Below are positions 46,645-58,720 of a stretch of 64,000 bases of DNA, in pieces. Made by a program: the position numbers and the translations under genes. Origin of the DNA: Branchiostoma lanceolatum (lineage: Eukaryota; Chordata; Leptocardii; Amphioxiformes; Branchiostomatidae); assembly GCF_035083965.1 (NCBI RefSeq), contig NC_089723.1, positions 2,666,001 to 2,730,000 of the forward strand, in the 5' to 3' direction. Position 1 is the stretch's first letter, and each line of letters opens with the position of its first letter. The notes beneath the pieces were generated by a model. It was not told where the DNA came from and made no database searches. It saw only the letters and a program-made list of their open reading frames with translations.

Positions 46645-49600
46645 CTAAATAAACATCAAGATGCTTAAGGTAAACATCAGGAGCAGGTTCACAGGCAGTG
46701 TGGATGTGATTGGCTGTCCACTTGTCACGTGACCTGCCCTCGGTTCCTCCACTTTGCCCCGAGGTGAAAAATCAGGATCAGGGAGACCTATGGGCAGAAA
46801 TTTCACTTGTTGTACTGTACATGTATGTACATACGCACAATGGAATGTTGTTAACTAGATGAAGAATGACAAAAACAAACAAACTGCCATAATGGGACCG
46901 CCTTAATATCAAGACTGAAATCGACTTTTAGTCGAAATGGTGGAACATGCCAACTGGACCATGTTATTACCTAAAGCGTTTGGAACTCAGGGCCCAAAAT
47001 GCTGCCAGAAATGCCTAGGACTGTTTAACTTAATAGAGATCTTTATCAGATTTGTTGTATGTAAGAACTTTTTACCCACCTGTGGTGTCAAAGGTCACCC
47101 AGGCGGGATTCCCGTAGGGTGTGTTAGTGTCGGCTCTCTGAACGTCAACTAGGGGCGTTACCTAGCGGATAATATAAGTATTACATGTTGAACAAATACT
47201 AGTATTACCAAAAAGGTATGTATCAGGACTACATCACAATTGATTGCCATTAGTCAAATATGTCCGTCAAATTCTTATTCCAAATAATGACGAAAAAGAA
47301 GCTAAATTGGTATCAGAAATTTCATAAAAAGCACTTTAACAAATTAACATTTTGCTCATAATTCTTTTGATGAAAATAGAAAAACTCTCAAACCTGCACT
47401 CGATACCGATGATCAACCTCCAGCTGTCGGATGACGTAAGGTATGTCGTCACTTCCGGCGGTGGTCTGTAAGACATGAATTAGCAACATTAGCCTAATTA
47501 CGATATTGAAGCTGTGATTACTGTAAATGCATTTAACTTCGCGGGGATTTAATTTCGAAGTCGGGGGAAATGAATAGTTCGCGGTGGTTCTAAGTTTGCC
47601 ATTGAAACAATGGGGTAGGTGGGCAAAGGATAAAACACGAATTTTCGCGGTGGTTTTAAGTTCACGGGGAGAAATTTCCGCGAAAACCGCGAACATTAAA
47701 CCATCTTCAATTTCAACTTTTTAGATTAGTAATAAAAGTGTCATTAATCATAGCAACCACGGAATGCTCATAAAGCCCTAATCATATAGAGTAGAAAAAC
47801 GATAGTTTTATAGAGGTCTAGTAGTACAACTCTCAATTTTTTTATGACAATACTTATGACTAAATTGATCATTTGAAAATTAGACCCCCTTCCTTGAAAA
47901 CATTACACTTACTGAGTCAACATATCCCCCTGGAGAACACGGTACAAGGTCATCCGTCCCGGCGAAGGTCACCCGTACGAAGTAACCCAAGATCGGGCCG
48001 CCATGCTGTACCGGTCGGGACCACGTGACCACGGCCGTGACGTTCTCAGTGTCGTCACGTGACAGGTTGGCGGTTTTGAGGTGTGCGGGCGCACTCGAGA
48101 AGATGATAGCTGTGGAAGATGAGTAGTTTTGAATTGATACTACACCGCAGACAAAAAATGATTCTTCTGCAATTAGAAACCATGAACGATCATACTTAAT
48201 TCTATCTCAAATACGCCAAGTTTATTAAAATCGTAGTCTTATTTCTACCTTAAGAACTCTCTAGAATTTAGAATTAACAACTAGCTTGTAACACCCTTCC
48301 ACCTGAATAAACTGTGACATCTAGCTTAAAAAGTCTTGACCACGTGATATGTAAGTTAATATCTTACGTTGCTCCTTGCAGAATTCCCAGTCAGATGTGG
48401 CCAAGTAGCAATCTGGAAGTAAAATGAAACATTTTGTGATGAACATAAGAAACGGTCTTGTTAAGTCATTCCTTGTGAAGCTATTCTTTCCTTTATATCA
48501 ATTCAATTCAGGCACACAGTTTTGATGTGCTACCTTTTTATCACTGCTTCATTGTACAGAACTTTGGTTTGACGGAACAACTCTTTAACCCCTGCTCCAC
48601 TTATTGAGAGCTTTCGTGTAAAGCTGTGAATCACTTCATTTTAGGCACACAGTTTTGACGTGTTTCATTGTACAGAAATTTGGTTTGACGAAACAACTTG
48701 TTTTACCCCTGCTTCTCTTTATGAGTCAGTTAGTCAAGTTTGCCTAAGCTTGGTGTTTCTGACTTAGGAGAAGTGACACTGCTTCAGTGAGTGATAGTTC
48801 AGTACCCATGAGTGGTCCATGTGGCCTTGCACTGAGCAAACCTGTTAAAAAGTAAACCACCTACCTGGAGACAGCACAATCTCATTTGTCTCCACACCGA
48901 TGGCGTTACTGGAAACAACTGCGATCTGTGACAAGAAGAATCAAGAAAATTGAATGTCTGATTCAACAACAGACTTTTATTTTCTACCTTGTGTATCATC
49001 ATGAGTAGATGAGAATAACCGTGTCTTTGTCTACTGCTAAGGCCCGATACGACTACTTTATTGTCTATTCATTGTTAATGACGTTCTGAGATCCTGCTTT
49101 TTGAACAAGACGCATTGAACTTGGCATGTGTGACCTTAGTTTGAGACTTAGAATTCAGCGGCGGAAGAAAGTTACCTTTAGATCATACTGGTGTCCGTAC
49201 TTCAGGTTCGTCTCCACAAACGATTCATTGGCCTGAAGTTAGGGAAAAACATAAAAACTCTGTCATAACAACCAAAAACAGCATATACAAACCAACAAAG
49301 CAGCAAACACGCTCCAGGTGCAGCTTTGATCGAAATATCACCAAAATGTAAAGTAATAGCAACTAGATTATGAACAGTATTGGTGAAAGACAACTGGCAC
49401 AGCGCAAGACAGGCAACTTACCACCAGGGTGTATCCCAGGTTCAGGTACGACTCGACGTTTGCCCGCGATGACGGTGGCTCAAAAGCGCCACCCAGCGGG
49501 AAAATGTCTTCTCCAGGCTCGGTCGGAAACAGCGGGGGCTGGAAGCCTGACAAACAGCACACATCAATAATCAAGGGGAATAAAGGCAGAAAAATAAAGA

Positions 49601-52215
49601 TATGGGAAGCCCATAAACAAGTTCAGTCAAACCAATCTGTAGTGACCACTTTTGAAGGTCTATGGAGACCCCTATTATGAAATGGTCAGTCCCTTATTGA
49701 CATCATCACAAACAAAAATGGCGCCACACTTTGAATGTCTGAGTGTGTTCTGCTGAAATGAAAGTCATAAAATTGGACGTCTTGGACACTTGACAGCAGG
49801 ATACTGTGTGGTGTGAGTTGGTACGATCCTGAACGTTCATGGATGGGTCAATATGACACACTGATTTTGCCTATCTTTACATTCTCCATACAGCTGGGTT
49901 TTACCAAGGCTTTACCGTTCTGTCACCATTTAGTCTGTAGAGTCTAGGTCAGTTTGCTGCCAGCATGATTCTATTAGAAATTGGACACACTGTGTTACAA
50001 CTATGTATATATTTTACATATCCGTTATGATAGAGGCCGACTTAGGAGCTGAGAAGAGACCAAAATTATCAGAAATACTTAGCAGGCTCCCTGGGGCCTT
50101 TATGGGGGCTTTAATACACTTTTCCTTATGACTCCTTTTTGTACTGGGTTGTTTGTGTTACCAGCCCGTAACCATTTAACCCAAGAGTTACGGACTGGCT
50201 GCACAAACGACCCAGTACAAAATAAGTCATAAGGAAAAGTGTATCATAAGTCCCCATAAAGGCCCCAGAGAGCCTGCTATGGAGGTTAAGGAATACTCAC
50301 CACCGAACAGACCGTCGATGTCATCTTCTGAGAAGAGATCTGGGAGCGAGCCTTCTGGGGGATGGGCCCCCTCGTTCCCAGGCTCTTCAAACAGCTGGGC
50401 CAGTTTGACGAGATAACCGTCGATGACGCCAGACCCTGGGATGTTACAGGTTAGTGATGCAAACAGGTGAGTTGATATGCAACTGATCTTTTTACTTCAT
50501 AGTTGTATTAAACATAAGCTATCTATCGTATAATACCTGATTCTTGGTTGATGCTGAAATATGACATACTGATAAAAAGTACAAAATACAGGTCAACATG
50601 TTTGTGCAAAATTTATTTGTAATATATAGTCATTTCTCCCTCCCTCCCTCATTCATTCATTCATTCATTCATTCATTCATCAATTCTTTACCCCTTTTCC
50701 TCCATCTCTCTTTCTCACTCTATCTTCCCCTCTCTTTTCTCTCTCTTCTCTCTCTCTCTCTCTCTCTCTCTATCCCTTGGCTCCACTTCTATCTCTAGTC
50801 CTTTCTGTACCTACCCGGTTTTTCCCACGTGACCGTGACGTTAAGCGTGTAGGGCCGCACATGCGCAGTGTGCCATGTGACTGCGATGCTCTCAGGGTTC
50901 ACCCGTGGAGGATGCCGGGATTGGCCTGTTGAGTCAAAACGGATTTTCATTTTATTTCATTTGATCAAAATTGCAACAGTAAAATACATGTGGGACACAG
51001 GCAGCTATTGCTGGTGTCGTGATCCACACATAAAACATTACAGATCACGTAGCAAAACATATATTGCACAGACTACAAGTCACAAACAAGGCGATACTAA
51101 TTCAATCTGAAAAGGCATGATAACTATCAGTCCATATCAATAGTCTGGTAAAGTCACTTCTTGCAGTTCATACGGCTTCAAGCAGCCAGGATGTTGTCGT
51201 GTCTGGGGTCACTCATTACCAGAGATAACTAGAGGAGCAAAGGATGCGCGAACATGACCAAAATCATGTGTCAGTTCCGTAAAACTATGACTTGACAAAA
51301 CTGCGAAACCTTTTTTTGACGATCAACTTTTCTGAAGGCATGGCAGATCTGACATAAACAATGTACATAGTACATAACTAGAAGCACCGGCGGGCATATG
51401 TCTTACTCGAAACATCTGTACCTACACAGTTGTCACATCCGTGATCCTCAATTTGTCTCGTGATAGACCTTTGCCAAGTGTTACTGCCTACACCTGTCAC
51501 ATCTACGCATTTGCTACATTTGTTCCTCTACACTACAGCTGTACCTGCCGTACCCAAATGTCACATTTGTGCCGACTCATTCGTCACATTTCTTCTAGAA
51601 TGCAGAAATGTTCTATGTTGGTGGTTTTCGCGGTGAACTCTTTACCGCGAACCTACCCCCCCCCCCCCCCCCACGAAAAGCAGTCCATTGTGTGACTGCA
51701 GCGCTAACATTGTTTCAAACGCGATCTCAAAACCACCGTGAACACTCCATTCTCTCCCTACCGCGAAATAAAACCCCCGCGAACATTTTTGCATTTACAG
51801 TATATCTACAACAGTTCTGTTTTGCATGTACAGATGGTATCAAAATAATTGGTGTGTATATTCCCCAGTACACTTGTTACATTCACCTTCATCTATCGAG
51901 GGAAAGCACAGAACGGGTCAGGGACAGATTTGTTTTCAAATGCCAATCACAGTTTAAACTGTCGACAACGACTATACGGTTCTTATCAAAACCGTATGTC
52001 GGCGTCGGGGGCAAATGTCAAATCCAACGTACGCGATCTGTATGTCTAAGCCACGAGTTACTTCGACTAGAGGGTTTAACCATTCTTAAAAACACAGACG
52101 GAATAACAGAAGAAATATTTAAAGATTCAAGGTATCTTTCCTTACCTGCCACGGACAAAATGGTGGACGTCCAAAAGACCAGCACTGTGAGGAGAGAACA
52201 GGAGGCCATGTCCAT
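46645..52215 (-). CDS. Secreted, predicted GPI-anchored protein with two FN3-like modules (11 exons)
   Basis: Exons on minus: 52146-52215, 50815-50925, 50301-50435, 49422-49546, 49176-49232, 48865-48925, 48368-48412, 47913-48109, 47394-47465, 47080-47137, 46645-46751. Their sum is 1038 bp (345 aa), with every phase consistent. Order: signal peptide (MDMASCSLLTVLVFWTSTIL), FN3-like module 1 (NPESIAVTWHTAHVRPYTLN ... HQYDLKIAVVSSNAIGVETN) interrupted by an approximately 60-residue acidic/Pro/Gly insert, a Cys-containing linker (DCYLATSDWEFCKEQ), FN3-like module 2 (NVTAVVTWSRPVQHGGPILG ... YRVQRADTNTPYGNPAWVTF), then TSGQPITSTLP and a terminal hydrophobic tail VNLLLMFTLSILMFI-stop, which fits a GPI signal. 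Several N-glycosylation sequons are present. I do not recognise the family; adhesion or receptor roles are guesses. For exon 10 the acceptor at 47138, not the TAG 12 bp upstream, keeps the frame. Confidence 0.82.
47517..47703 (+). repeat. CGCG-motif dispersed repeat, copy 1
   Basis: Begins tactgtaaatgcatttaact followed by tcgcggggatttaatttcg. It then carries gttcgcggtggttctaag and ttttcgcggtggttttaag, and ends ccgcgaaaaccgcgaac. Related copies lie at 51622-51803 and 52817-52985, all within or beside the FN3 gene. Confidence 0.75.
50080..50279. repeat. Hairpin (fold-back) element in FN3-gene intron
   Basis: The 78-bp arms 50080-50157 (tagcaggctccctggggcct...gtttgtg) and 50202-50279 (cacaaacgacccagtac...agcctgcta) are reverse complements with few mismatches. 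The spacer itself folds (accagcccgtaac / gttacggactggctg). It lies 21 bp from the donor side of the exon at 50301-50435, so the hairpin sits immediately inside the intron. Confidence 0.88.
50650..50683. repeat. (ATTC)n microsatellite
   Basis: About eight units of attc/ttca precede pyrimidine-rich DNA (tctctctctctc at 50740-50772). Both are intronic in the FN3 gene. Confidence 0.95.
51622..51803 (-). repeat. CGCG-motif dispersed repeat, copy 2
   Basis: In reverse complement it starts tactgtaaatgcaaaaatgt followed by tcgcgggggttttatttcg, matching copy 1. It holds cacggtggttttgagatcgc and ends ccgcgaaaacc. A 15-18-nt C run sits inside (51657-51672). Confidence 0.7.
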
Positions 52216-52816
52216 GGTCTTGTCCAAACGAGCCTACTCTAGCCGACTGTTGTTCAACTTCAGAGGTTAAGGCCGTTCAAATTCAAAGTCTTAGATACTT
52301 CGGGTTCCCACAAGTAAAGAAGTACTCCCAAGACGTTCTCAAGTTGGAATGTAGCCCAAGAAATGTCACAGACTTGTAGGGGGCTCTTCTCTTATAACCG
52401 CTCGAAGCTACCGGTAGGGCTTGAGTGTTTCCGGCGGGACCTCTATGAGTCAGCCCCCGCAGGTTATCATCCGCCACTGCCGATTAACGCGGCACAGAGA
52501 GCTGAGTACGTAAAGCAAGAAGCATCGGACGTAAGTGGGGCTAACACTGAGCAGCTGGCGATTCTCACCGGCGGGTAGAAACAACACGCCACGTCACTGT
52601 TCGTGTCAACAGGAGAGGAAGCACAGATTGCTGTATCAACATACAGATCTGTGGGTCGTGATTGCACGAGGTACACGGTGGGCAGGGATCGAGGCTAAAA
52701 ATAGGAGATAATGAACATTGAGTGTAACAATTTAAAACGTTTATCCAGCAATTGTGGTAATGAGATAGTCGAAATAGAGTTGCCCCTGGGTGTAACGCAC
52801 CAGATGGCGATGACAA

Positions 52817-52985
52817 ATACTGTAAATCGTGAAATATTTGCGGCTGTTTCGTGTTCACAGTGTTGTGTGAACAAGGTCTCATCGCGAAATCATCATACCG
52901 CGAACATGCAGTCTTATTTTACTACTGTACTTCTGTAATGTTTTAACCGCGATCTTAAAACACTGCAAACGTCATACTGCAAAAT
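52817..52985 (+). repeat. CGCG-motif dispersed repeat, copy 3 (diverged)
   Basis: Starts tactgtaaatcgtgaaatat and carries catcgcgaaatcatcatacc, gcgaacatgcagtcttattt and taaccgcgatcttaaaac. It shares the spacing of cgcg(a/g) words with copies 1 and 2 but is clearly older. Confidence 0.55.
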
Positions 52986-53689
52986 CTAATCTCCGTCGAC
53001 TCTACAGCACACCGGACGACTTGTCTTTTCGTACTCCAGAGGTTGTTATGATAATATCTGATGTAGAGGCCATGTCAGGTGGTATTTAAAGGTTCTAATC
53101 TACGCGCCATCAACGATACTATGGCGAGTTCCACTTTGTACGGCTAGTGTAGAAAAGGACTTTCTAAGCACGTTGCTCATGGCTTGATGACACTGTCGCT
53201 TGTGTGTTAACATTGTCCTAAGTCTTAGTGTGTTCTTCGACACGATAGTGTGAAGGGCATGGAAAAGTCACTTCGTGTTACGATTTCCTTGAACCATTTA
53301 GACATTTTAGTTCACTAACGCCTCTCCGAAGAAAATTATCACTTTGAAGGAACTTCTAGTTTGTGCCATATGTATAATAGTTGATTATATCTTCATACGC
53401 ACTTCCCTTGCCAGTGGGTTTTCTTTAGCACCCACGTAGCCACAAACTTTTCAAGTTTCCGTCCTGATGCCAATCTTCATCCTTTCCAGTCATCTCGTTC
53501 CTCGAATCGCCCACCCTCTTTATCTCTACTTCCTGCTACCTCAAATTTCATCCGTACATCAAACTTCCGGCCCTTTTAAACATTGACACCTTTCATAAGT
53601 TCATAAGCGACCACCAGGACCAATTGTTTAGTATAAGTTTCACGTGCGCAATACTTGACAAATGGCTTGTCAATATGTCAGATAACGTA

Positions 53690-54290
53690 GGGGTAGTCAA
53701 TACAATTTGCAACACGTATTTGGGAATTGACTATTAATGTATGTGATCAAAATGGAATATTGAATTTCACGACCGTAGCACGTAATAGACGGTGCGCCAA
53801 AGTTCCCAAACCATTCCTGCAAGTGAAGACCATTGTCAACACTATTAGGGGAACTAGAGTGCTGATAAGTATATTAGTATATTAGTACCAGATGTTTCAG
53901 TGTACGTATGTACGATTCTTTGGGAATTGACTATCAATGTATGCGGCCTAAATGGAATATTGAATTTCACGAACGTAACACGTGAAAGACGGTACGTAAA
54001 GGTTTTAAAACTAATCCTGCAAGTGAAGACTATTGTCAACACTATTAGACGAACTAGAGTGCTGATAAGTATATTAGTACCAGACGTGTCAGTGTAGGTA
54101 CACTTACATGTATTTGGGAATTTACTCTCAATAAATGTGGCCGACATGAAATATTGAATTTCACGAACGTAGCACGTAAAAGACGTCAAAATTCCAAAAC
54201 CATTTCGGCAAGTGAAGACCACTGTCAAGACTATTAGGGGAACTAGAGTGCTGATGACAATGTTGGTACCAGACATTACAGTGTAGGCAC
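53690..54290. repeat. Approximately 195-bp tandem array, three units
   Basis: Anchors gggaatt(g/t)act, followed by (t/a)atgtatg, aatattgaatttcacga and cgtaacacgt-like words, recur at about 53720, 53921 and 54115. Each unit also holds gcaagtgaaga(c/t), ctattag(g/a)(g/c)gaactagagtg and taccaga. An apparent 140-residue minus-strand frame is only the repeat read through. Confidence 0.8.
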
Positions 54291-54989
54291 ACTCATTAGT
54301 GTTTCCTGCCCCGCTAACTCGCCTGGCTACAGTTATCTAATGTCCTTAATCTCCTCCATTAAGGTACAATCAGGCCGTTGTTAATTTTGTAAGCACAATT
54401 TATTTCCTTTGATATGAAGATGATACTACTAGAAGAACGTTCATTTCAAACTCATAAGAAGGTTAACATGATAACGAAAATGAGTCAAGACAATGCATCT
54501 AAAATGATGAAAAACAATTGCAAGTTCCTATTCTGTCAATTCAATTCAATCACTAATGATATTTGTCTCGTCTTGTTGGATTCTAATTCATTAAATACAA
54601 TGTCAATTGCTGCTGCATTTGCCCCTTAAGTCTTCATTTTCCATCTTTGCAATCACCCCCTTATCAGAGTTTTCCAATGGCAGTGCAATAGTTGGTAGTT
54701 GCATATCCAGTGCTATCTATAAACAGTCTTGTAAAAGGATAGGGTACATGTACGTAATACCTACCCAAGTCATCAATTATGAGCCACACAGGGTTGACCA
54801 TCATGCACAATGCAAATCATACCTTAAACACTGGCGTTGTAGGTTACGTATCAAAGGGAGTACAAAGTATTAATGAGAATATATCAAAGGAAGTCACACT
54901 CGAGTACATAATGCACAAATGAGCAGGTCTACATAGTATTACGTTTAAACCAAAAAGGTAAAAGAAACAATAGAAAATGTGGATTTCTA

Positions 54990-55055
54990 ATCTCTGAGCA
55001 GATCTATCGATGGCAAGGCAGATTCAAATAGGCCACCGATAGATCTGCTTGGAGA
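54990..55055. repeat. Small inverted repeat
   Basis: tctctgagcagatctatcga followed by tgg (54991-55013) is answered by cca and then ccgatagatctgcttggaga (55033-55055), leaving a loop of about 20 bp. It is probably the remnant of a short MITE. Confidence 0.65.
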
Positions 55056-55548
55056 CTAGGGGATTACTCAAAAGTGACATGCAGTCAGTAGCCACTGTCG
55101 GTTGCTTCACTACAATGCGAGGTCGAAACGCCAGGGGTCGTGCTTGATGATGCTGTTGATCTGGGTCTTGTACGAAATCGTTACCAACCCAGCTTCTTCG
55201 TCACAAAGACTACTGAGGGAGTGCAAATCCCATCTAAAGTGGCTGCTCTGAACTTACACGCTGCGTTACAGTCCTTCGAATGGGCATGTGTATGATTAAA
55301 TCTTCAAACTGACAATAAAGTCTTTGAAGGTCACTAGCAGGCTTTGATAACATAAGGTTACGAAGTTTTCTCTGTTTCATTTATTTCTGTGCTTATAGAT
55401 CTAGACATTTTCATTTTTATTACCCTTAATTAACGCTAGATACTTTCAGTCCTATTTGCTCTCGTCCGTTTGCCTAATAACAAATAATCACCATTGCCGT
55501 CATATGTGACCGTACATATATGTTCTTTTTTTCTACACACACAGGCAT

Positions 55549-58500
55549 TTAGATACGGGTTGTCTGGTACATAACAGAGTTGGGACTGTCCTCCATCTCC
55601 ATGCCCCTGATCCTCTGGAGACACTCCACCGCCGTTGGTCGCTTTGTCGCGTCCGTGTTCATACAGTCTCGGACCAGAGATGTCCATTCTGGGATGGGGT
55701 GGATATACTTTGGAGGATAGTGTGGCATCATCATGGCCTCACCCCCTGACGCACCTTTCAAATAATGCTGTGGGGAAGTAACAAAAGTCAATGCTCGGAC
55801 GCTTGATCCACAATCTCAACTTTATCATGTGCTGCATAGTCCGTATACAGATGTAATGTTAATTGTTATGTTGAAATGGGCTCCATAGCTACCTGCATTG
55901 TTTATATCAGAGCATTTCATTTATCTTATGCTCAAAGTTGTTCCTGGTAGGGAAAGCTATGTCATGGTACGGCATTTAGCCAATTGTATGACCACGTCAA
56001 GATCAGTGCATGCATTCAAACTGATTGTACCAAACTCCAGCTACCACAAGCCACATCAAAATGAACCAATAACGCGAAGAATATTAAGAGGACTGTGATT
56101 CTTACCGTTGCGTCACAGACGCTCTGTCCATACCACATCTCCCACAGTATGAGCCCCAGGCTGTAGATGTCTGCACTCTTGTCGTACACCTTCCGTTCCT
56201 TCACTTCGGGTGCTGCGTAGGTGGCTGTGCCTGTCACTGTACCGGTCACGTCCACTTCTCTCTTTGTCACACCAACGTCGGCCAGCTTAACAACATCTGC
56301 TGCAGTTACCTGCAGATGTTGGACAAGTACAGAATTATTAGCCGTATGTACAACCTTGTCCACTGTATAATCGACGGCTCGGAGTCTTACATACCATTGC
56401 AACAGCAAAGAAACCGACAGAAGCTAAGGATGATTGCCAGAGAGAAGACAAATTGGAGGAAATGGGGCAAAACTGCTGATTGAAATATGTTTTATATATA
56501 GTGATTAATTTTGGATGTTATATCATTACCAACCGTCCGCAAACCTCTAGCTCGCACCTTCTAACAGATGATAAATTAGCACAAGGTCTCCCCTGTAGAC
56601 ATTAGGAAAGAACAAAAAGAAATGCAACATTGTACTTGCAATGAAACTATCTATTACAAGACTGACCAGGATATTGGTCAGCTTGAGGTCCCTGTGGATG
56701 TACCCTGCCTTGTGAATGGCCCTGAGTCCCTCACACAATTGTATAGCTTTGTTTTTGATGTAGCGGAAAGCTTGTTGCTTCTTGGCGTCGTCCTCATCAT
56801 AAAAGGTCGGATTGTGCTCTCTAAATTGGAACAAAAAATGTAATTACTGCATGTTGATTTGATACTAAGCATTCCTTGAAAATACTACGACCATCATTGA
56901 ATCAATTCTTCTAATTTGTTCCTTACTGCTGGAAATATGCACAGGTTACTTAAAGTCATTCCGGGCTCTAATTCATGCAGACCAGTAGACACCAAATTAA
57001 ACCTCTAGTCGATGCAACATAATGATACATTTTTGCCTTACTTTGGTCCTATGATCCTGTCCTCCAGTGTCCCCTCGCACAGTTCCATGATCAGTCCCAA
57101 CCTCAGCCCTCTCTCCTCCTTCCTCAAAGCGGTACCGTAGTACTCCACTATGTGATCACCCTTCAGCTTTCTATGGAAAGAAAAATTAACTTCGAGGAAA
57201 GTCGTAAAAAGCATTCAATTTGATACTTTCTTTTAAATTTGCAACGGTTTCTATTATCCTTGAAAGCAACTACTCCTGACATTCCATTGAACAGTCAAAC
57301 ATTAGACAGAATTGTAAACATACACATGTACTAAACATTTCTATCTTTAAACTTACCGTAGGTTGTCCTCTTCTGTGATGAATTCCCAGGCGTTCTCCTC
57401 TGTAGTTATATCGTACGGCAGGATTCCGATCTTCAGCGCAGCTCGGACAGGTGACCCATCCCGCTGGACCTGTACCCGGTACACCTCACCGTAGGACCCA
57501 CCGCCGATCCTGTTCTTCGGGTCAGGCCAGCCGACGATGCTCTCCAAGTCGAACTCGTACTCCCTCATCTCGGTCAGCTCTACCATGACCAGCCGGCCAA
57601 GCAGACGGGTGATCCTGGATACCTGTGGCTCATACTTCTCGGCCAGATCCAGCTGGCTTCTTGTCTCCTGGAAACGGTCTTCGATAAGGCGTTTATCCAC
57701 TTCTTTCATCGCCTGTAAGTCTGACTCAAAACTTTCCACCAGCTTGACTGACCGCTCAAGCTTGTTTTTGGCCATCTTATTCAATTCAGTGTCCAATTCA
57801 TTAGATGATAATTTGGATGCATCCAACGTCACGCCGGTGGACAGTCGCAAGTTGCCTTTTATCTGTCTGATCAGTTCCTGGAACGGCGAGGTCTTTACGT
57901 ACAGTGAGCACCTTCGTTCGGTTACTGGCCTGATGCTTTCATGGTACTCATGGTTCACTTCGTTGACCATTCTTTGTAGTTTAGATGAAAACCTTTCCTC
58001 TGCATCTTTTATGATTTCTTTGAATTCTTGATCCCCAGACAGGTGGTGTTCGATCGCCAAAGCAAGCTTTCCCACTGCTTCGCTTGTTTCCATGCGATCT
58101 TTGGGGAGATGTTTCCGCAATCCTTCCTTTTGCTTGACTACGGCTACGTATATGCAGGACGATAATTTTTCTGTTGCATCTTTAAGGAAATCTTTCAATT
58201 CTTGAAGTTTGTGAGACGTATATTCGTCAAACAGTGCAAGCTTGGATGTAGCTTCTCTGTAGACCCTGTGACGCTCTCCCTCGTCGAGATTCCGGTACGC
58301 GTCATTCCGTTTCAGGTTGATGTATGTCAGTACCTCTTTCAGAATATTTACCATTCGCCTAGGTTAAAAAGGTCATACGCATTAGGTATATTAAGCTAAG
58401 ACTTACGTTAGTCGGCAAATGTTGCTGTAAAGGGGCTCACACCTGTGTCACTTCGTCCCGTGTGCAAGAGTGTTCCGTGTCCCATCTGCCACTCCAATTT

Positions 58501-58675
58501 AGTCAGGGTGCTTTCAGATGGAAAGATACCCAAACCGAAAGTACCACGCCGCCAGGGAGCACAAAACCTTAAACTTTGAGGTCTCATCAAGACTTATATA
58601 GAGACAACCCACCGAGGCCTTCTCGGGTAATCGTCTTCACAGACAGACACACAGACACACACACACACAGACACA

Positions 58676-58720
<45 letters not shown>

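Larger units (their letters stand above)
52216..55548. other. Intergenic, upstream of FN3 gene and downstream of GTPase-kinase gene
   Basis: No supported gene. Holds CGCG repeat copy 3 (52817-52985), an approximately 195-bp tandem array (53690-54290), a small hairpin (54990-55055) and, near the right end, TTTATT at 55380-55385 (AATAAA on minus), a plausible poly(A) signal for the GTPase-kinase gene about 165 nt past its stop. Confidence 0.5.

Noticed and set aside
47138-47150. TAG acceptor upstream of FN3-gene exon 10
   Set aside because: Using it puts the exon out of frame and introduces a stop; the cag ending next to 47137 preserves frame and FN3-like sequence.
51608-52270. 220-residue + strand frame
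   Set aside because: Runs through a C homopolymer and a CGCG repeat and overlaps the signal-peptide exon of the minus-strand FN3 gene; no homology recognised.
53854-54276. 140-residue minus-strand hydrophobic frame
   Set aside because: It is an approximately 195-bp noncoding tandem repeat; the peptide repeats simply follow the DNA units.
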